A DNA stretch of 64,000 bases from Deltaproteobacteria bacterium (GTDB lineage Bacteria; Desulfobacterota; Desulfobacteria; Desulfobacterales; ETH-SRB1), in the NCBI GenBank assembly GCA_030272815.1, contig JAJSZT010000011.1, positions 1-64,000 on the forward strand. The letters run 5' to 3'. Below the pieces are notes generated by a model. That model had not been told where the DNA came from and made no database searches. It was given only the letters and a program-made list of their open reading frames with translations. Shown here one piece after another: positions 33,383 to 42,697 of the stretch. Made by a program: the position numbers and the translations under genes. The first letter of the stretch is position 1. Every line of letters begins with the position of its first letter.

Positions 33383-36298
33383 TTACGCTGCTGCTTGCAA
33401 ACCATGATGAATAACTGTTAATGCCATAGTGTCAAAAATTGCTCCTGTATCAATATATTTGGGATCAGCAAGCTCTTCATACCGGTTCCGCTCTTCATAC
33501 GCATTCTGTATCGAATAATTCACCTGACCGGCATAGGTGTTTTCAAGATAATAGATATCTTCCTTATTGGCGAAGATTGTGCTCCGGATTTCCTCATCCT
33601 GCATCTTTTCTTCGGTTACTTCTTTGATGTAAAGGGCTTCTTCATCTGTGATTTGAAATTCTTTACTGATCTTTTTTATCATATCCTGTACCGAAACCTT
33701 TTTGGGTGGCGGTCCACCACCGCCTTTTCTCCCTTTTTTCAATTTTATTTTGCCTGAAATAGCCACTTCCCCTTTATACTGCACACTGGCCTTGACCACA
33801 CTTGTCTGCCGTATCTTCTTCATAAGTTCTGAAACCGATCCCTGCTTGATGAGCTGCGGGCCAACATATTCAGCAAAAGCGGCGAAGATGCCGATATGTT
33901 CGGGGTAGGTAAAAAAACAGGTCAGAAAATGATAACTTTTTACAAACCGGGCCAGCAGATATACAAATTTTTTCCGGTCATCAAGCTTGGCAATCCTATC
34001 CTGAAATCTTTTGCGTAAACCATTCACCGTAAACTGCAGTTGCGCGTCATTACCCGCTGCAATGAGCTGAACAACTTTTGCGGCATTGTCATAGCTGAAA
34101 ACTCCGCGCTTTATTATCTCGTTGTAATAGTTGACACATTGCTGCTCATCAGGTTCAGAGCCTTCAAAAGGAGTGCCTTTGCGGTACTTATTAAAAGCAT
34201 TCAGAATTGCATGGGCATTGTTGGTAAAATCGACAACCACAACGGTATCTTTATTGTCATGACACCGATTTAACCGGGACACGGTTTGCACGGCATTGCG
34301 GTCGACCACCGCTTTGTCTAAAAACATTCCGGCCAGCAGAGGCTGGTCAAAACCGGTCAGGAACTTGCTTGCTACTACCATCAGTCGAAAATCTTCCTCC
34401 TCAAACCGGTCTTCAATAAACTCGCCGGGCAGCAAACCGTTTACCTGGACTTCAGTGATGGATTGATTGGTCTCGTGGTGGATAAAGTCGGAAAAGGCAT
34501 ACAACACCTTATAGTCAGCGCTTTTCCGCTCTTTAAGCTTATCTTTTATAATCTGAAAATATCGCAAGCCTGCCAGCCGGGAGCTGGTAACGATCATTGC
34601 CTTGGCGTGGCCGTCAATCAACGGTTTAATCTTTTCATCAAATATGCGGAGCATAACTTCGGCCTTATACTGGATAAGACCCTCATCTTGAAAGGCAATG
34701 TTTTTCAAGGCCTTGCTCACCACCCCAGCGGGATAAAGCTTTTCTTCATCTGCCGCAGGGATTATGTCGCAATGCAGGTTATAAAGGGTTTTATAGGAAA
34801 TAATGCTGGTGGCCACATCCACAATATATCCTTCATGGATGGCCTCGGCCTCGGAATAGATGTCAAAAGGCTCACCAAACAGTTGCACGGTGGCAGGCGA
34901 TGGGGTAGCCGTAAAGGCGACAAAGAGCTGATTGGCATCGTGAGCGCGGATAATTTTGGCGATTTCCTCTTCCGGGTCGGTTTCAATGTCGGCTGCGTCA
35001 CTGTCCGGTTCATTGGAATTGCGGAAAGGCACCCTGATGGCAACCCCCATTTTCCCTTCCTGGGAACGGTGAGCCTCATCGATTAAAAATGCCACCCGAA
35101 GCTTTTTTAAATCAGGGTCGTGCTCGATTTCATCCAAAATCCATTTGAATTTTTGCTGGGTGCTGACCACTATCGACCGACCGGTTTTTAAGAATTTTTT
35201 CAAATCGACAGCTTTTTTGGCATAGCCGACCACACCCTGCAGGTGAGCAAAATTATCAAATTCATCGCGGATATTTTTATCAAGCGACTTCCGATCTGTA
35301 AGCACGAATAGCATATCCAGCATCTTTTCGTTGGTGCCCGGCTTATACAAGCTATGAAAGCGGTCCGCCAGCCAACAGATGGAAAGGGTTTTGCCGGAAC
35401 CGGCGGAATGGGCAATGAGGTATTTCTTCCCAATATTGGCCTGTGCCGTAAAATGGCCCAGGGCATTCTGTGTCACCTTGTGCACCATCCGGGATTGATG
35501 ATAGCGGGGAAAAATGGTGCGTGCAGGTCTTTCCGGTTTGTCGCGTTCGGCCTCTTTTTTGGGGACGTAAACCAGGAAAAAGGACAGAGCTTCAAGGATC
35601 GTCTCTTTGGCCAGCACATCACGGTAGAGGAATTGAACCGGATATTCCTTTTCGGTTTCAGCCTTGTTCTCAAGACCGGTGTTATACCAGCGAAAATTCT
35701 TTTCTGCTCCTGGATCGGTGGCCACCATAACGTCGGAGGTGTCTGCCGCGATATGGAGAAAGGGGAGTTGAAAAATTCTATCTCTGTGATCCCTGTCAGC
35801 GTATTGTTTCACAGCATCATGCACGGTCTGGTTTTTCTCGTGCTTCAGCTCTATGGTCATAATGGGCAGACCGTTCAGAAAGAGACCGAAATCTGGGCGT
35901 TTGCCTCCCTTGATGACCAGTTCGGGGATAAAAGCGATTCTATTTTCTCGGTAATGCAGATTGGCAACACTCTCGCTGGAGCGGGGTTTTGGATAATAGA
36001 GCTTGAATTCCAGCCCCCGCACGGTGAGGCCATGCCGGATAATCAGCCACAAGGGGGAGGTCCGCAGTTCATCCTTCAGGGCCTTGAAAATTTCATCCCT
36101 GGCGTCGGTGCCGTAATCCGTTTCCAGGCTTTCAAAGGTCTCTTTTTGAGTCGCCTTGAGAAAGGCGATCAGATGGCCCTCGGCAAAATAATATTCCGTG
36201 TCGGTGATCTCATCCTGCTCAAGCACACCGTACCGGTGCTCGCGGATGAAATAGTCTGCAATATGACGTTGGAATTTCTTTTCCGGGCCTTCAAACAT
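33383..36298 (-). CDS. hsdR: Type I restriction enzyme, HsdR subunit
   Basis: 971 aa. Motor and nuclease subunit. The N-terminal PD-(D/E)XK nuclease domain has PDFGLFLNGLPIMTIELKHE (D...E-x-K). The SF2 translocase follows: Walker A LIAHSAGSGKTLSICWLADR, DEAH-type VAFLIDEAHRSQ, FVAFTATPSPATVQLFG and the arginine-finger region TVSRLNRCHDNKDTVVVVDF. A C-terminal helical domain is long and has a Lys/Gly-rich stretch (KGRKGGGGPPPKK). I chose the ATG at 36298 (MFEGPEKKFQRHIADYF); the frame is open 47 codons further upstream but that part overlaps the small gene 36315-36485. It is read with hsdM, hsdS, the zeta-like gene and radC. Confidence 0.94.
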   Translation of the reverse strand: MFEGPEKKFQRHIADYFIREHRYGVLEQDEITDTEYYFAEGHLIAFLKATQKETFESLETDYGTDARDEIFKALKDELRTSPLWLIIRHGLTVRGLEFKLYYPKPRSSESVANLHYRENRIAFIPELVIKGGKRPDFGLFLNGLPIMTIELKHEKNQTVHDAVKQYADRDHRDRIFQLPFLHIAADTSDVMVATDPGAEKNFRWYNTGLENKAETEKEYPVQFLYRDVLAKETILEALSFFLVYVPKKEAERDKPERPARTIFPRYHQSRMVHKVTQNALGHFTAQANIGKKYLIAHSAGSGKTLSICWLADRFHSLYKPGTNEKMLDMLFVLTDRKSLDKNIRDEFDNFAHLQGVVGYAKKAVDLKKFLKTGRSIVVSTQQKFKWILDEIEHDPDLKKLRVAFLIDEAHRSQEGKMGVAIRVPFRNSNEPDSDAADIETDPEEEIAKIIRAHDANQLFVAFTATPSPATVQLFGEPFDIYSEAEAIHEGYIVDVATSIISYKTLYNLHCDIIPAADEEKLYPAGVVSKALKNIAFQDEGLIQYKAEVMLRIFDEKIKPLIDGHAKAMIVTSSRLAGLRYFQIIKDKLKERKSADYKVLYAFSDFIHHETNQSITEVQVNGLLPGEFIEDRFEEEDFRLMVVASKFLTGFDQPLLAGMFLDKAVVDRNAVQTVSRLNRCHDNKDTVVVVDFTNNAHAILNAFNKYRKGTPFEGSEPDEQQCVNYYNEIIKRGVFSYDNAAKVVQLIAAGNDAQLQFTVNGLRKRFQDRIAKLDDRKKFVYLLARFVKSYHFLTCFFTYPEHIGIFAAFAEYVGPQLIKQGSVSELMKKIRQTSVVKASVQYKGEVAISGKIKLKKGRKGGGGPPPKKVSVQDMIKKISKEFQITDEEALYIKEVTEEKMQDEEIRSTIFANKEDIYYLENTYAGQVNYSIQNAYEERNRYEELADPKYIDTGAIFDTMALTVIHHGLQAAA

Positions 36299-36314
36299 GA
36301 TTTTACCGCGATTC

Positions 36315-36485
36315 CTAGTGCATTTCCTCTTCAACAGGTTGCATAATAATTCGACCGTTTTTATAAATAACAAGCGGTGTACGGGTGTCCCTTGCTGTTT
36401 TACGGGCTTTTTGAGCGGCCCGCTGCAAGGCCGCTTCAACCCTGGCGAGGTCGGGGTCTTGAATTGTCTTTTTTGTTGTGGTCAT
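36315..36485 (-). CDS. Small 56-aa partner of the zeta-like kinase
   Basis: Not reported in longer-ORF lists because of size. It begins at an ATG overlapping the stop of the zeta-like gene (ATGA) and ends 16 bases before hsdR. Sequence pattern: DPDLARVEAALQRAAQKARK, then DTRTPLVIYKNGRIIMQPVE. Such short proteins with a DPDLARVEAAL-type helix followed by PLVIYKDG are, to my recollection, common neighbours of small AAA zeta-like proteins. It is therefore a candidate antitoxin or regulator of the preceding kinase. The tight overlap supports a real gene. Confidence 0.75.
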   Translation of the reverse strand: MTTTKKTIQDPDLARVEAALQRAAQKARKTARDTRTPLVIYKNGRIIMQPVEEEMH

Positions 36486-37006
36486 CGATTTTTTTTCTCA
36501 TCAATCAGTTGTGGGCTTTCGCCTGAATTGTCATACAGCACCCAGGCATCGACCAATTTTTTATAGATATTATGAAAGTTATTCCATCCTTTGTCAAACC
36601 GGCGACGGATAACCGACTCATCCACATTGTGACCGCCCTGGGCAACGCGAATCCTCACCCGCTTCACCGCAATTTCCACGTCCGGCAGACTGAGAAAAAT
36701 TAGTTTGGTCCGATATCCGATCTCCTGCCACTGCCGAATATATCGGACGTAAAGGCGGCCGCTCAACGTGGTTTCAAAGGCAAAATTTTCCCTGCGCCCA
36801 ACATATCCCCTGATTTCTTTGAGCATCAGACGACCCGCCCTGAATGCCGCTTGTTCCGGGGTAAATGGCGACAGCCCTGCCGCGATCAGGTCGGCATTGA
36901 CAAAGGAGGGACAGCCCGCTTCCCTGACCAGAAATTCCCTGGCAAATGTGGTTTTGCCCGCGCCATTCGGCCCGGCAATGATAACAATTTTTTGTTCTTC
37001 ACTCAT
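36482..37006 (-). CDS. Zeta-toxin-like P-loop kinase
   Basis: 174 aa. Walker A IVIIAGPNGAGKTTFAREFL, then FVNADLIAAGLSPF (substrate-pocket Asp), FAFETTLSGRLYVRYIRQW and LIFLSLPDVEIAVKRVRIRV, the typical order in zeta/AAA_33 proteins. Zeta toxins phosphorylate UDP-N-acetylglucosamine; this short form may act on another substrate. ATG at 37006 overlaps the hsdS stop (ATGA). It lies inside the type I restriction operon between hsdS and hsdR with the 56-aa gene behind it, so it could be an addiction or abortive-infection module guarding the system. Confidence 0.85.
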   Translation of the reverse strand: MSEEQKIVIIAGPNGAGKTTFAREFLVREAGCPSFVNADLIAAGLSPFTPEQAAFRAGRLMLKEIRGYVGRRENFAFETTLSGRLYVRYIRQWQEIGYRTKLIFLSLPDVEIAVKRVRIRVAQGGHNVDESVIRRRFDKGWNNFHNIYKKLVDAWVLYDNSGESPQLIDEKKNR

Positions 37007-38271
37007 AATTGACCCTGCAGATCGTCCTCTGTTATCCGTCGTTTGCCGGTGACACATTCGTGGATTAGAGATTTGCGGTATTGTTGCAGGGTTGAGATTT
37101 GTTGTTGAATATTTTCTTTAATATGTTGGAGTTCGGAAAGTTTACCATCAAGGAAATATGCTATTTGACTTTGCTCTTTTCTCGTAGGAATTGCTATTCG
37201 GATATTTTTTATTTTTGTGCCAGTTATTACCGGTTGAGCTGTTTTGTTGGCCTCCGAATTTAAGTCTAAAGCAATAAAAACATATACAAGATATTTAAGA
37301 TCGTGCATTGATTTTACTATAAGAGCATTATCACTTATCCATGATTGTTTGGTAACCAAATGAGCATTGCCACAGTATGCACCAACCCTACCTATAGCTA
37401 TAACCTCCTCATCAACATTGAAGTCATTTGTCATACCCATAAATCCATTCCCACCAACAACTGGGTGTAAACCATTTTCATCAAGTTTGTCTGATATGAA
37501 ATCTCCATTTCGGATAGATATTTCATAACGAAATTTAGTCAGTTTCCAGTCAATCGGTACCCTCCCCAAAAAATCAATATTAGAATCCTTCAACTCCACC
37601 GAATCATCCAGTCCACGGGTGACGGCCTTGTGGATAATCGACTTGCGCAAAGCATCCAGGATTTCAAGCTGTTTCTGTTTGGCTTCTATGGCTTTATCAA
37701 CGGCAGCGCAGGTTTTGTCCAAATAGGTGGCGATAGCTTTTTGTTCGTGTACGGAAGGTAAAGGAAAAGTAAATTTTTCAAAAGTTTTTTGGTATAAATG
37801 GGCTATTGTTGTTCCAACTTTAGAACATTCAATAAATTCAGGGAAAATATCAGAATTCAATGCCCAAAACATAAATTTTGGAGCGTAACTATTGAAAAAA
37901 GGTCTTGTAACAAAAACACCGCTGTTTAAGGTGGCATTTAAAGGCATATTTTCAACGAAAGCAATCTTCCCGATAGTACCATCCTTAGTAACCAACACGT
38001 CATGCTCTTTGAGTTGAATATTTTCGTCTTCAGAAAACCGATCTTCACTTACGTACCAACATTTGTGCCATTGTATTTTGCCATTAATAAAATCTGTACC
38101 TGTAACAAGTAAATATTGACCTTCAGTTCTATACTCTTCAGAAGTAAGTCCTTGCCAACCTATTCTGCCTTTTATGCGTGTGGTTCGCTTCAGGACAGAA
38201 ATCTGCCAGTTCACTGGAATTTTCCCTATCCAAGGAATACGACTCTTTTTATATTCTGGATAAGCCAGCAT
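37003..38271 (-). CDS. hsdS: Type I restriction enzyme, HsdS specificity subunit
   Basis: 422 aa. Two target-recognition domains, each followed by a conserved helix. First repeat: IPWIGKIPVNWQISVLKRTT ... LPSVHEQKAIATYLDKTCAA. Second: FLGRVPIDWKLTKFRYEISI ... IPTRKEQSQIAYFLDGKLSE, ending IQQQISTLQQYRKSLIHE. The two-fold symmetry is standard for HsdS and implies recognition of a split DNA site. The ATG overlaps the hsdM stop as TGATG. The recognition sequence cannot be read from here. Confidence 0.95.
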   Translation of the reverse strand: MLAYPEYKKSRIPWIGKIPVNWQISVLKRTTRIKGRIGWQGLTSEEYRTEGQYLLVTGTDFINGKIQWHKCWYVSEDRFSEDENIQLKEHDVLVTKDGTIGKIAFVENMPLNATLNSGVFVTRPFFNSYAPKFMFWALNSDIFPEFIECSKVGTTIAHLYQKTFEKFTFPLPSVHEQKAIATYLDKTCAAVDKAIEAKQKQLEILDALRKSIIHKAVTRGLDDSVELKDSNIDFLGRVPIDWKLTKFRYEISIRNGDFISDKLDENGLHPVVGGNGFMGMTNDFNVDEEVIAIGRVGAYCGNAHLVTKQSWISDNALIVKSMHDLKYLVYVFIALDLNSEANKTAQPVITGTKIKNIRIAIPTRKEQSQIAYFLDGKLSELQHIKENIQQQISTLQQYRKSLIHECVTGKRRITEDDLQGQL

Positions 38272-40340
38272 CACTTATCCACCCCCAACCCAGCCAACAT
38301 CTTTTCCGCGTCTTTCTCCAGCGCCCAAAACTCCTTCAGCAACTCATCAGCATGTTTTGGCGGCTGGTATTTATAAAAATACTTATTAGGAAGGATTTCA
38401 TAACCCAACTGAGGGCTGTCCTGCCAGCGGATAATGGGTTTGGCGATCTCACGTTTGAGAAATTCCTCAATATCCTCGCCGTATTGGATATATTCATTGT
38501 CAGAAACATAATGACGGTGGGTAAATTCAGCCGCAACCTCCAGACCTTTAATAAAGGCTTTGATCGCCTTGTTCTTCTCTGTAGCTGTCACAAGGTTTTC
38601 CGTCAAATAGGAAATCTCTTCGGCAAAGGCATCCTTTACCTCTTTTTCAAATATTTTCACGAAGCTCTCTTCTGGGCCGAGGGTGAAGCTGATTTCCCGG
38701 TCAACAGTATTGAGCTTCAAATGGATGCGGAAATCAAGGTCGGACTCGTAAAATTGCTGCTCTTTCTTGATGTTGGCCGGTGTAAAAGCCTTGCTATACG
38801 GTTCGGTAAGGTAAGCAGCCTGGTCATTTTCATCGGTCTGCCAGAAAACCACGTTCACCTTATGGTAAGCAAAATCCTTGTTCCTGAATATTTTGACATG
38901 GTCATTCTGCTGATCATCTGTCCCGTTGCTGCGGTACCGCTCTATAATCCACTGCCGGTGCCGGTCCAGAATACGGTTTCTCTTGTTGCCGAATGATTTT
39001 GGCTCTTTATCAAACTGCTTTCTCGCGTCAATGATCCTCACCCGTTGTTTACGCGAAACCGGTTTGTTGTTGGTCAACAGCCAGATATAGGTGTAAATGC
39101 CGGTATTATAAAACATCTGGTCGGGCAGCATGACAATTGCATCGAGCCAGTCATTTTCAAGAATCCAGCGGCGGATCTCGCTCTCGCCGGAACCACAGTC
39201 GCCATTGGACAGGGGCGAACCATTAAAGATAATAGCAATGCGGCTGCCGCCCTGGCTGACAGGCTTCATCTTGGCAAGCATGGTTTGCAGGAAAAGCAGT
39301 GCCCCGTCATTGGTGCGCGGCATACCGGCCTGATAACGGCTGGACTTATATTTTTTTGCCTCTTTTTCATAACCGTCTTTACCGCCCCAAGTGACGCCAA
39401 AAGGAGGATTGCTGAGCATAAAGTCAAACTTATGCTGCGCTCCGGCCAACTGATCGCCTGGCTCACGGCTTTGTTTGGAATGGGGAATCAGTGAATTGCC
39501 GTAACAAATCTCGGCCTGCTTATCGTCTTTGATCAGCATATCCGATTGACAGATGGCATAGTTTCCGGGTTGGAGTTCGTGGCCGTGGACGGTGACAAAC
39601 CGCTCCACACTTTTCTTTTCCTTATCGGTCGCAGCCTTGTCCAGCAGATGTTCCTTGGCAATAGACAGCATGCCGCCGGTGCCACAGGCAGGATCATAAA
39701 TAGAGAGATGCTTTTTCGGCATCGGAATATCAAGTAATTCCACCATCAGCCGGATAACTTCACGGGGTGTAAAGTGCTCTCCGGCCTCCTCGCCGCTCTG
39801 CTCTGAAAAGCGCCGCAACAGCTCTTCATAGATATAGCCCATTTCAAGATTGGACAGATGATCCGGCCCTAACCTTTCATTTGCGTACTGCCGTAAAATC
39901 GGGGCGAGCCGGGCATTTTTTACCATGCGGCCAACAACGGCCCGATAATCAAAATGATCAATAATGTCTTGAATATTATCTGAAAACCCGTTGATATAGT
40001 CACGGAAATTTTTCTCCATCAAGGTCGGGTCTTCCTTGCAGATAGCAGCAAGCGTCCAGTTGGTCTTATTGGAGAATGGTGATTTTTGGGGATTCAGTTC
40101 AAGCTTTTTTACAAGAGTTGCAAGGGCTCCTTTTTTTATGTTCGGGCGCTTTTTCAGAATTTCAGATGCCTGTTTTTTACGCCATGAGATCAACACACAC
40201 TCCAACCGCCGAATAACAATGACCGGCAAAATAACACTTTGATACTCATATGCCTTGAATTTACCCCGCAGCCGTTCCGCCGATTTCCATATCTCATTTG
40301 TAAGATTATTCAGCTTGTCTTTGTTCAATACAGTTTTCAT
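38271..40340 (-). CDS. hsdM: Type I restriction enzyme, HsdM methyltransferase subunit
   Basis: 689 aa. N6-adenine methyltransferase. N-terminal helical domain (LTNEIWKSAERLRGKFKAYE). SAM-binding motif YDPACGTGGMLSIAKEHLLD and catalytic NPPFGVTWGGKDG are clear. The GEHFTPREVIRLMVELLDIP motif is diagnostic for HsdM. The C-terminal extension (about 550-689) is longer than in compact HsdM proteins. ATG at 40340 overlaps the stop of the zinc-ribbon gene as TGATG; an in-frame TTG is directly in front. First subunit gene of the restriction operon. Confidence 0.95.
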   Translation of the reverse strand: MKTVLNKDKLNNLTNEIWKSAERLRGKFKAYEYQSVILPVIVIRRLECVLISWRKKQASEILKKRPNIKKGALATLVKKLELNPQKSPFSNKTNWTLAAICKEDPTLMEKNFRDYINGFSDNIQDIIDHFDYRAVVGRMVKNARLAPILRQYANERLGPDHLSNLEMGYIYEELLRRFSEQSGEEAGEHFTPREVIRLMVELLDIPMPKKHLSIYDPACGTGGMLSIAKEHLLDKAATDKEKKSVERFVTVHGHELQPGNYAICQSDMLIKDDKQAEICYGNSLIPHSKQSREPGDQLAGAQHKFDFMLSNPPFGVTWGGKDGYEKEAKKYKSSRYQAGMPRTNDGALLFLQTMLAKMKPVSQGGSRIAIIFNGSPLSNGDCGSGESEIRRWILENDWLDAIVMLPDQMFYNTGIYTYIWLLTNNKPVSRKQRVRIIDARKQFDKEPKSFGNKRNRILDRHRQWIIERYRSNGTDDQQNDHVKIFRNKDFAYHKVNVVFWQTDENDQAAYLTEPYSKAFTPANIKKEQQFYESDLDFRIHLKLNTVDREISFTLGPEESFVKIFEKEVKDAFAEEISYLTENLVTATEKNKAIKAFIKGLEVAAEFTHRHYVSDNEYIQYGEDIEEFLKREIAKPIIRWQDSPQLGYEILPNKYFYKYQPPKHADELLKEFWALEKDAEKMLAGLGVDK

Positions 40341-40606
40341 CAATTATTTCTGCTTTCCTTCCAGTACTGTATCCCCGTGGCTCCCCCTTGGCACTCGGGA
40401 CATCGTCTTTCGTGCATGTCGGTCCCATTTGTTCCATACACATAGCCACAAATGGTACATTCAGTCTTGTACGCATACTGCCCATGGTCGGTTCCAGGTA
40501 CACCACAATGGCCGCAGCACTGCTGGCCGTTAGGGTTGAAGTAGCCAATTTCTACGGACTCACCGCTGCCATCCTGCCATTGAATCTGTATATCGGTCTC
40601 GTTCAT
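40340..40606 (-). CDS. Zinc-ribbon-like 88-aa protein
   Basis: Three Cys pairs: QQCCGHCGVPG, KTECTICGYVYG and ERRCPECQGG, likely binding one or two zinc ions. The N-terminus (DIQIQWQDGSGESVEIGYFN) is beta-rich. Start at ATG 40606 with GAAGGGAGAACAAT. Its stop overlaps the hsdM start, so it is translationally coupled to the restriction genes. It could be a DNA-binding or regulatory accessory protein; no family recognised with confidence. Confidence 0.75.
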   Translation of the reverse strand: MNETDIQIQWQDGSGESVEIGYFNPNGQQCCGHCGVPGTDHGQYAYKTECTICGYVYGTNGTDMHERRCPECQGGATGIQYWKESRNN

Positions 40607-40714
40607 ATTGTTCTCCCTTCTCAATGCCGTTTCTTGCCAGTGAGGGCCGCTCTTTGACCCGAAATCTTATGAAAAAGCATGTTATGCCCCCTCAGAGTCC
40701 TTTTCCTGAAATGA

Positions 40715-42529
40715 TCAATCTTTTAAAATTTGATTCATTATATTTTCCAGGTCTTCAGGCGGCTTATTTATTTTGCTAATTAAAAGGTTCCTGAAGTGTT
40801 CATATCTGATATTATGTTTTGAGCAATATGCCTTGATTAACGCTCTACCTTTACACTTAGATTTCCAGGTTCCGTCTTTAATTGATTTTTCAAGCAATTC
40901 TTTTGAATCTTTTTCGACCAATTTAAATTCAGGTCTTTCAAGGCCAGACCCATTGTTCGCAACACCCTTGTAAACAGAATCCCATGCCTCTTTAGCAACT
41001 TGTGCAACACGGGCATCTAAAATCGCCTTAGTGAAAGGTTTAATATGGCTTTCAGAAAGAACAAGTTCACACAGCTCATTATTTAATTGTTCAGCATTAT
41101 CATATGGCATTTTATCGGCCATTAAGTCTTTTGTCACATCATAAAAAGCCTGTTCGTCTAAAAGATAATTTTCTACATGATAAACATTCAATTTAAACAA
41201 TCGCCCATCAGGCGGTGGGTCAATAGATCTTTCAATATCCCCATCGATTATTGAATGATATTCTTGGAACCCAATACTGGCACTAAGTAAACAATTAACC
41301 TGTTCAGCTGTCTTTCGAACAGTTGCTGAGTTGCCTGCTGGTACAAAGCTAACATTATATTTTCCAGGAGGATAAAAATGTTCGTAAAGAAATCGATCCG
41401 TTGAAGACTCTTCACCTTCAATAAAAATAATTCTTTGATTGAAGCTTACAAGCCCCCTTGACCCCATAACCTCTGAAAGCGCTTCATGTAAAGTATCGTC
41501 AGTGCTAACACGAACTAACTGGTTTGATCCGTCATTTAACGGCTCTTTCAAAACGGTATAGAGCGATTCGGAACCAGCTGAAATCATCATTTCGGGTGAA
41601 TGTGTTGTAAGCCAAAGCTGGTTCCCCTTACTAAAGTTTTTTAGGATTTCAAGATATCGTCGTTCAAGGTCTGGATGAAGATGTGCATCTGCTTCATCAA
41701 ACAGAATTACTGCACCTCTTGGTTTTAATTGATGAAAACGAATGAAGGTATTTAAAATTTCTTTTTCTCCACCACTTAAATCATCAATATCAATATCACC
41801 TCTATGTGTTCGAATAATATATTTGAAAGGGGAAGAATCAATTCTAACATCGACAAATTCCATAGGAGCAAAAAAATTATTAAAAAAATCCCTAATTTCT
41901 TTTAATGAGTCTGGAAATTGTGGATTACCTGAACGGTGTGAAGCAAGCATTTCTTGGGCATCGCCCATAACGAGCGAAGCTAAATACTCTTTAGTGAATT
42001 GAAACTTCGAAGTTCCGAGTTGACCGAGAGTTTGCTTGAATCTATCATCACTAAGAGCTGATGCATCCCATGTTGTCAGCTGCTTTTTCTGTGTTATTCG
42101 GTGTGCATCAATGTAGTCAAAAAAGCCAGGTGACTTTCTATATTTTCGTGAATACCAACCAAGCAGGTTTTTGGCTATTTGTGAACGCTTAGTAGCACGT
42201 GCCCTACCACTGGATTCAATTTCAATTACAATTTCATCATTCTCAGGGCATTCCTGCTTGTATTGTTTCTGATACCACTCACGCTCGCGTGAGCTAAATT
42301 GAATCCGCATGATGACTCTTGCCAAATCTGCATCTGCTGATACTGAACGAGGATCAGCTTGAAAACCACCATAAGGAGCTGCATACTCTTTAGCGGTCAT
42401 TAATGCATTAAGAAGAGCACTTTTCCCACATCCATTCCCTCCACATATAACCATAAAATCAGGAGGATTATCGCATTCTGCAAGTCGAATATTTCGGAAA
42501 TTTTCAATCCTAAAGTAGATGACTTTCAT
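40715..42529 (-). CDS. AAA ATPase fused to DUF4435/TOPRIM-like domain (PARIS- or OLD-like)
   Basis: 604 aa. N-terminal ABC/RecF-like ATPase: Walker A FMVICGGNGCGKSALLNALM, signature DDLSGGEKEILNTF, Walker B GAVILFDEADAHLHPDLERR and LTTHSPEMMI. The C-terminal part starts RIIFIEGEESSTDRFLYEHF, then SVIDGDI-like HSIIDGDIERSI and LNVYHVENYLLDEQAFYDV, the pattern of DUF4435 (EG...D..FY; IDxD; ENYLL). In PARIS defence the ATPase AriA and DUF4435 nuclease AriB act together, and fused forms are known. OLD-type nucleases share the ATPase-TOPRIM order. It starts 168 bases downstream of the protease gene on the same strand and is part of the defence island. Confidence 0.82.
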   Translation of the reverse strand: MKVIYFRIENFRNIRLAECDNPPDFMVICGGNGCGKSALLNALMTAKEYAAPYGGFQADPRSVSADADLARVIMRIQFSSREREWYQKQYKQECPENDEIVIEIESSGRARATKRSQIAKNLLGWYSRKYRKSPGFFDYIDAHRITQKKQLTTWDASALSDDRFKQTLGQLGTSKFQFTKEYLASLVMGDAQEMLASHRSGNPQFPDSLKEIRDFFNNFFAPMEFVDVRIDSSPFKYIIRTHRGDIDIDDLSGGEKEILNTFIRFHQLKPRGAVILFDEADAHLHPDLERRYLEILKNFSKGNQLWLTTHSPEMMISAGSESLYTVLKEPLNDGSNQLVRVSTDDTLHEALSEVMGSRGLVSFNQRIIFIEGEESSTDRFLYEHFYPPGKYNVSFVPAGNSATVRKTAEQVNCLLSASIGFQEYHSIIDGDIERSIDPPPDGRLFKLNVYHVENYLLDEQAFYDVTKDLMADKMPYDNAEQLNNELCELVLSESHIKPFTKAILDARVAQVAKEAWDSVYKGVANNGSGLERPEFKLVEKDSKELLEKSIKDGTWKSKCKGRALIKAYCSKHNIRYEHFRNLLISKINKPPEDLENIMNQILKD

Positions 42530-42599
42530 TTAATTTATCCATTATATATTTGCAGTTGTCTTTAATTACAGATAGCCATGCACATAGATCTCTTGAAGG

Positions 42600-42690
42600 C
42601 TCATAGCTAAAGTTGTTGGGGTTCGCTCTAAATCACCGCTGTGAGTGAAGCGGCAGCAAAGCGTCCCAACAGCGATTTGTTAAGTGGCGA
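42600..42690 (-). other. Possible attC-like site after the protease gene
   Basis: On the minus strand, 16 bases after the stop of the trypsin-like gene, ACTTAAC fits the RYYYAAC core of integron attC sites. It is followed by a long imperfect palindrome (GCTGTTGGGACGC with GCGAACCCCAACAAC). The opposite core (GTTRRRY) is not clear. Position and layout suggest a gene-cassette end, but this is tentative. Confidence 0.35.
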
Positions 42691-42697
42691 ACTAAAC

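Noticed and set aside
34463-35086. 207-aa open frame opposite hsdR
   Set aside because: Antisense to conserved helicase motifs; no independent support.
35354-36346. 330-aa open frame opposite hsdR
   Set aside because: Antisense shadow of hsdR; sequence has no recognisable motif.
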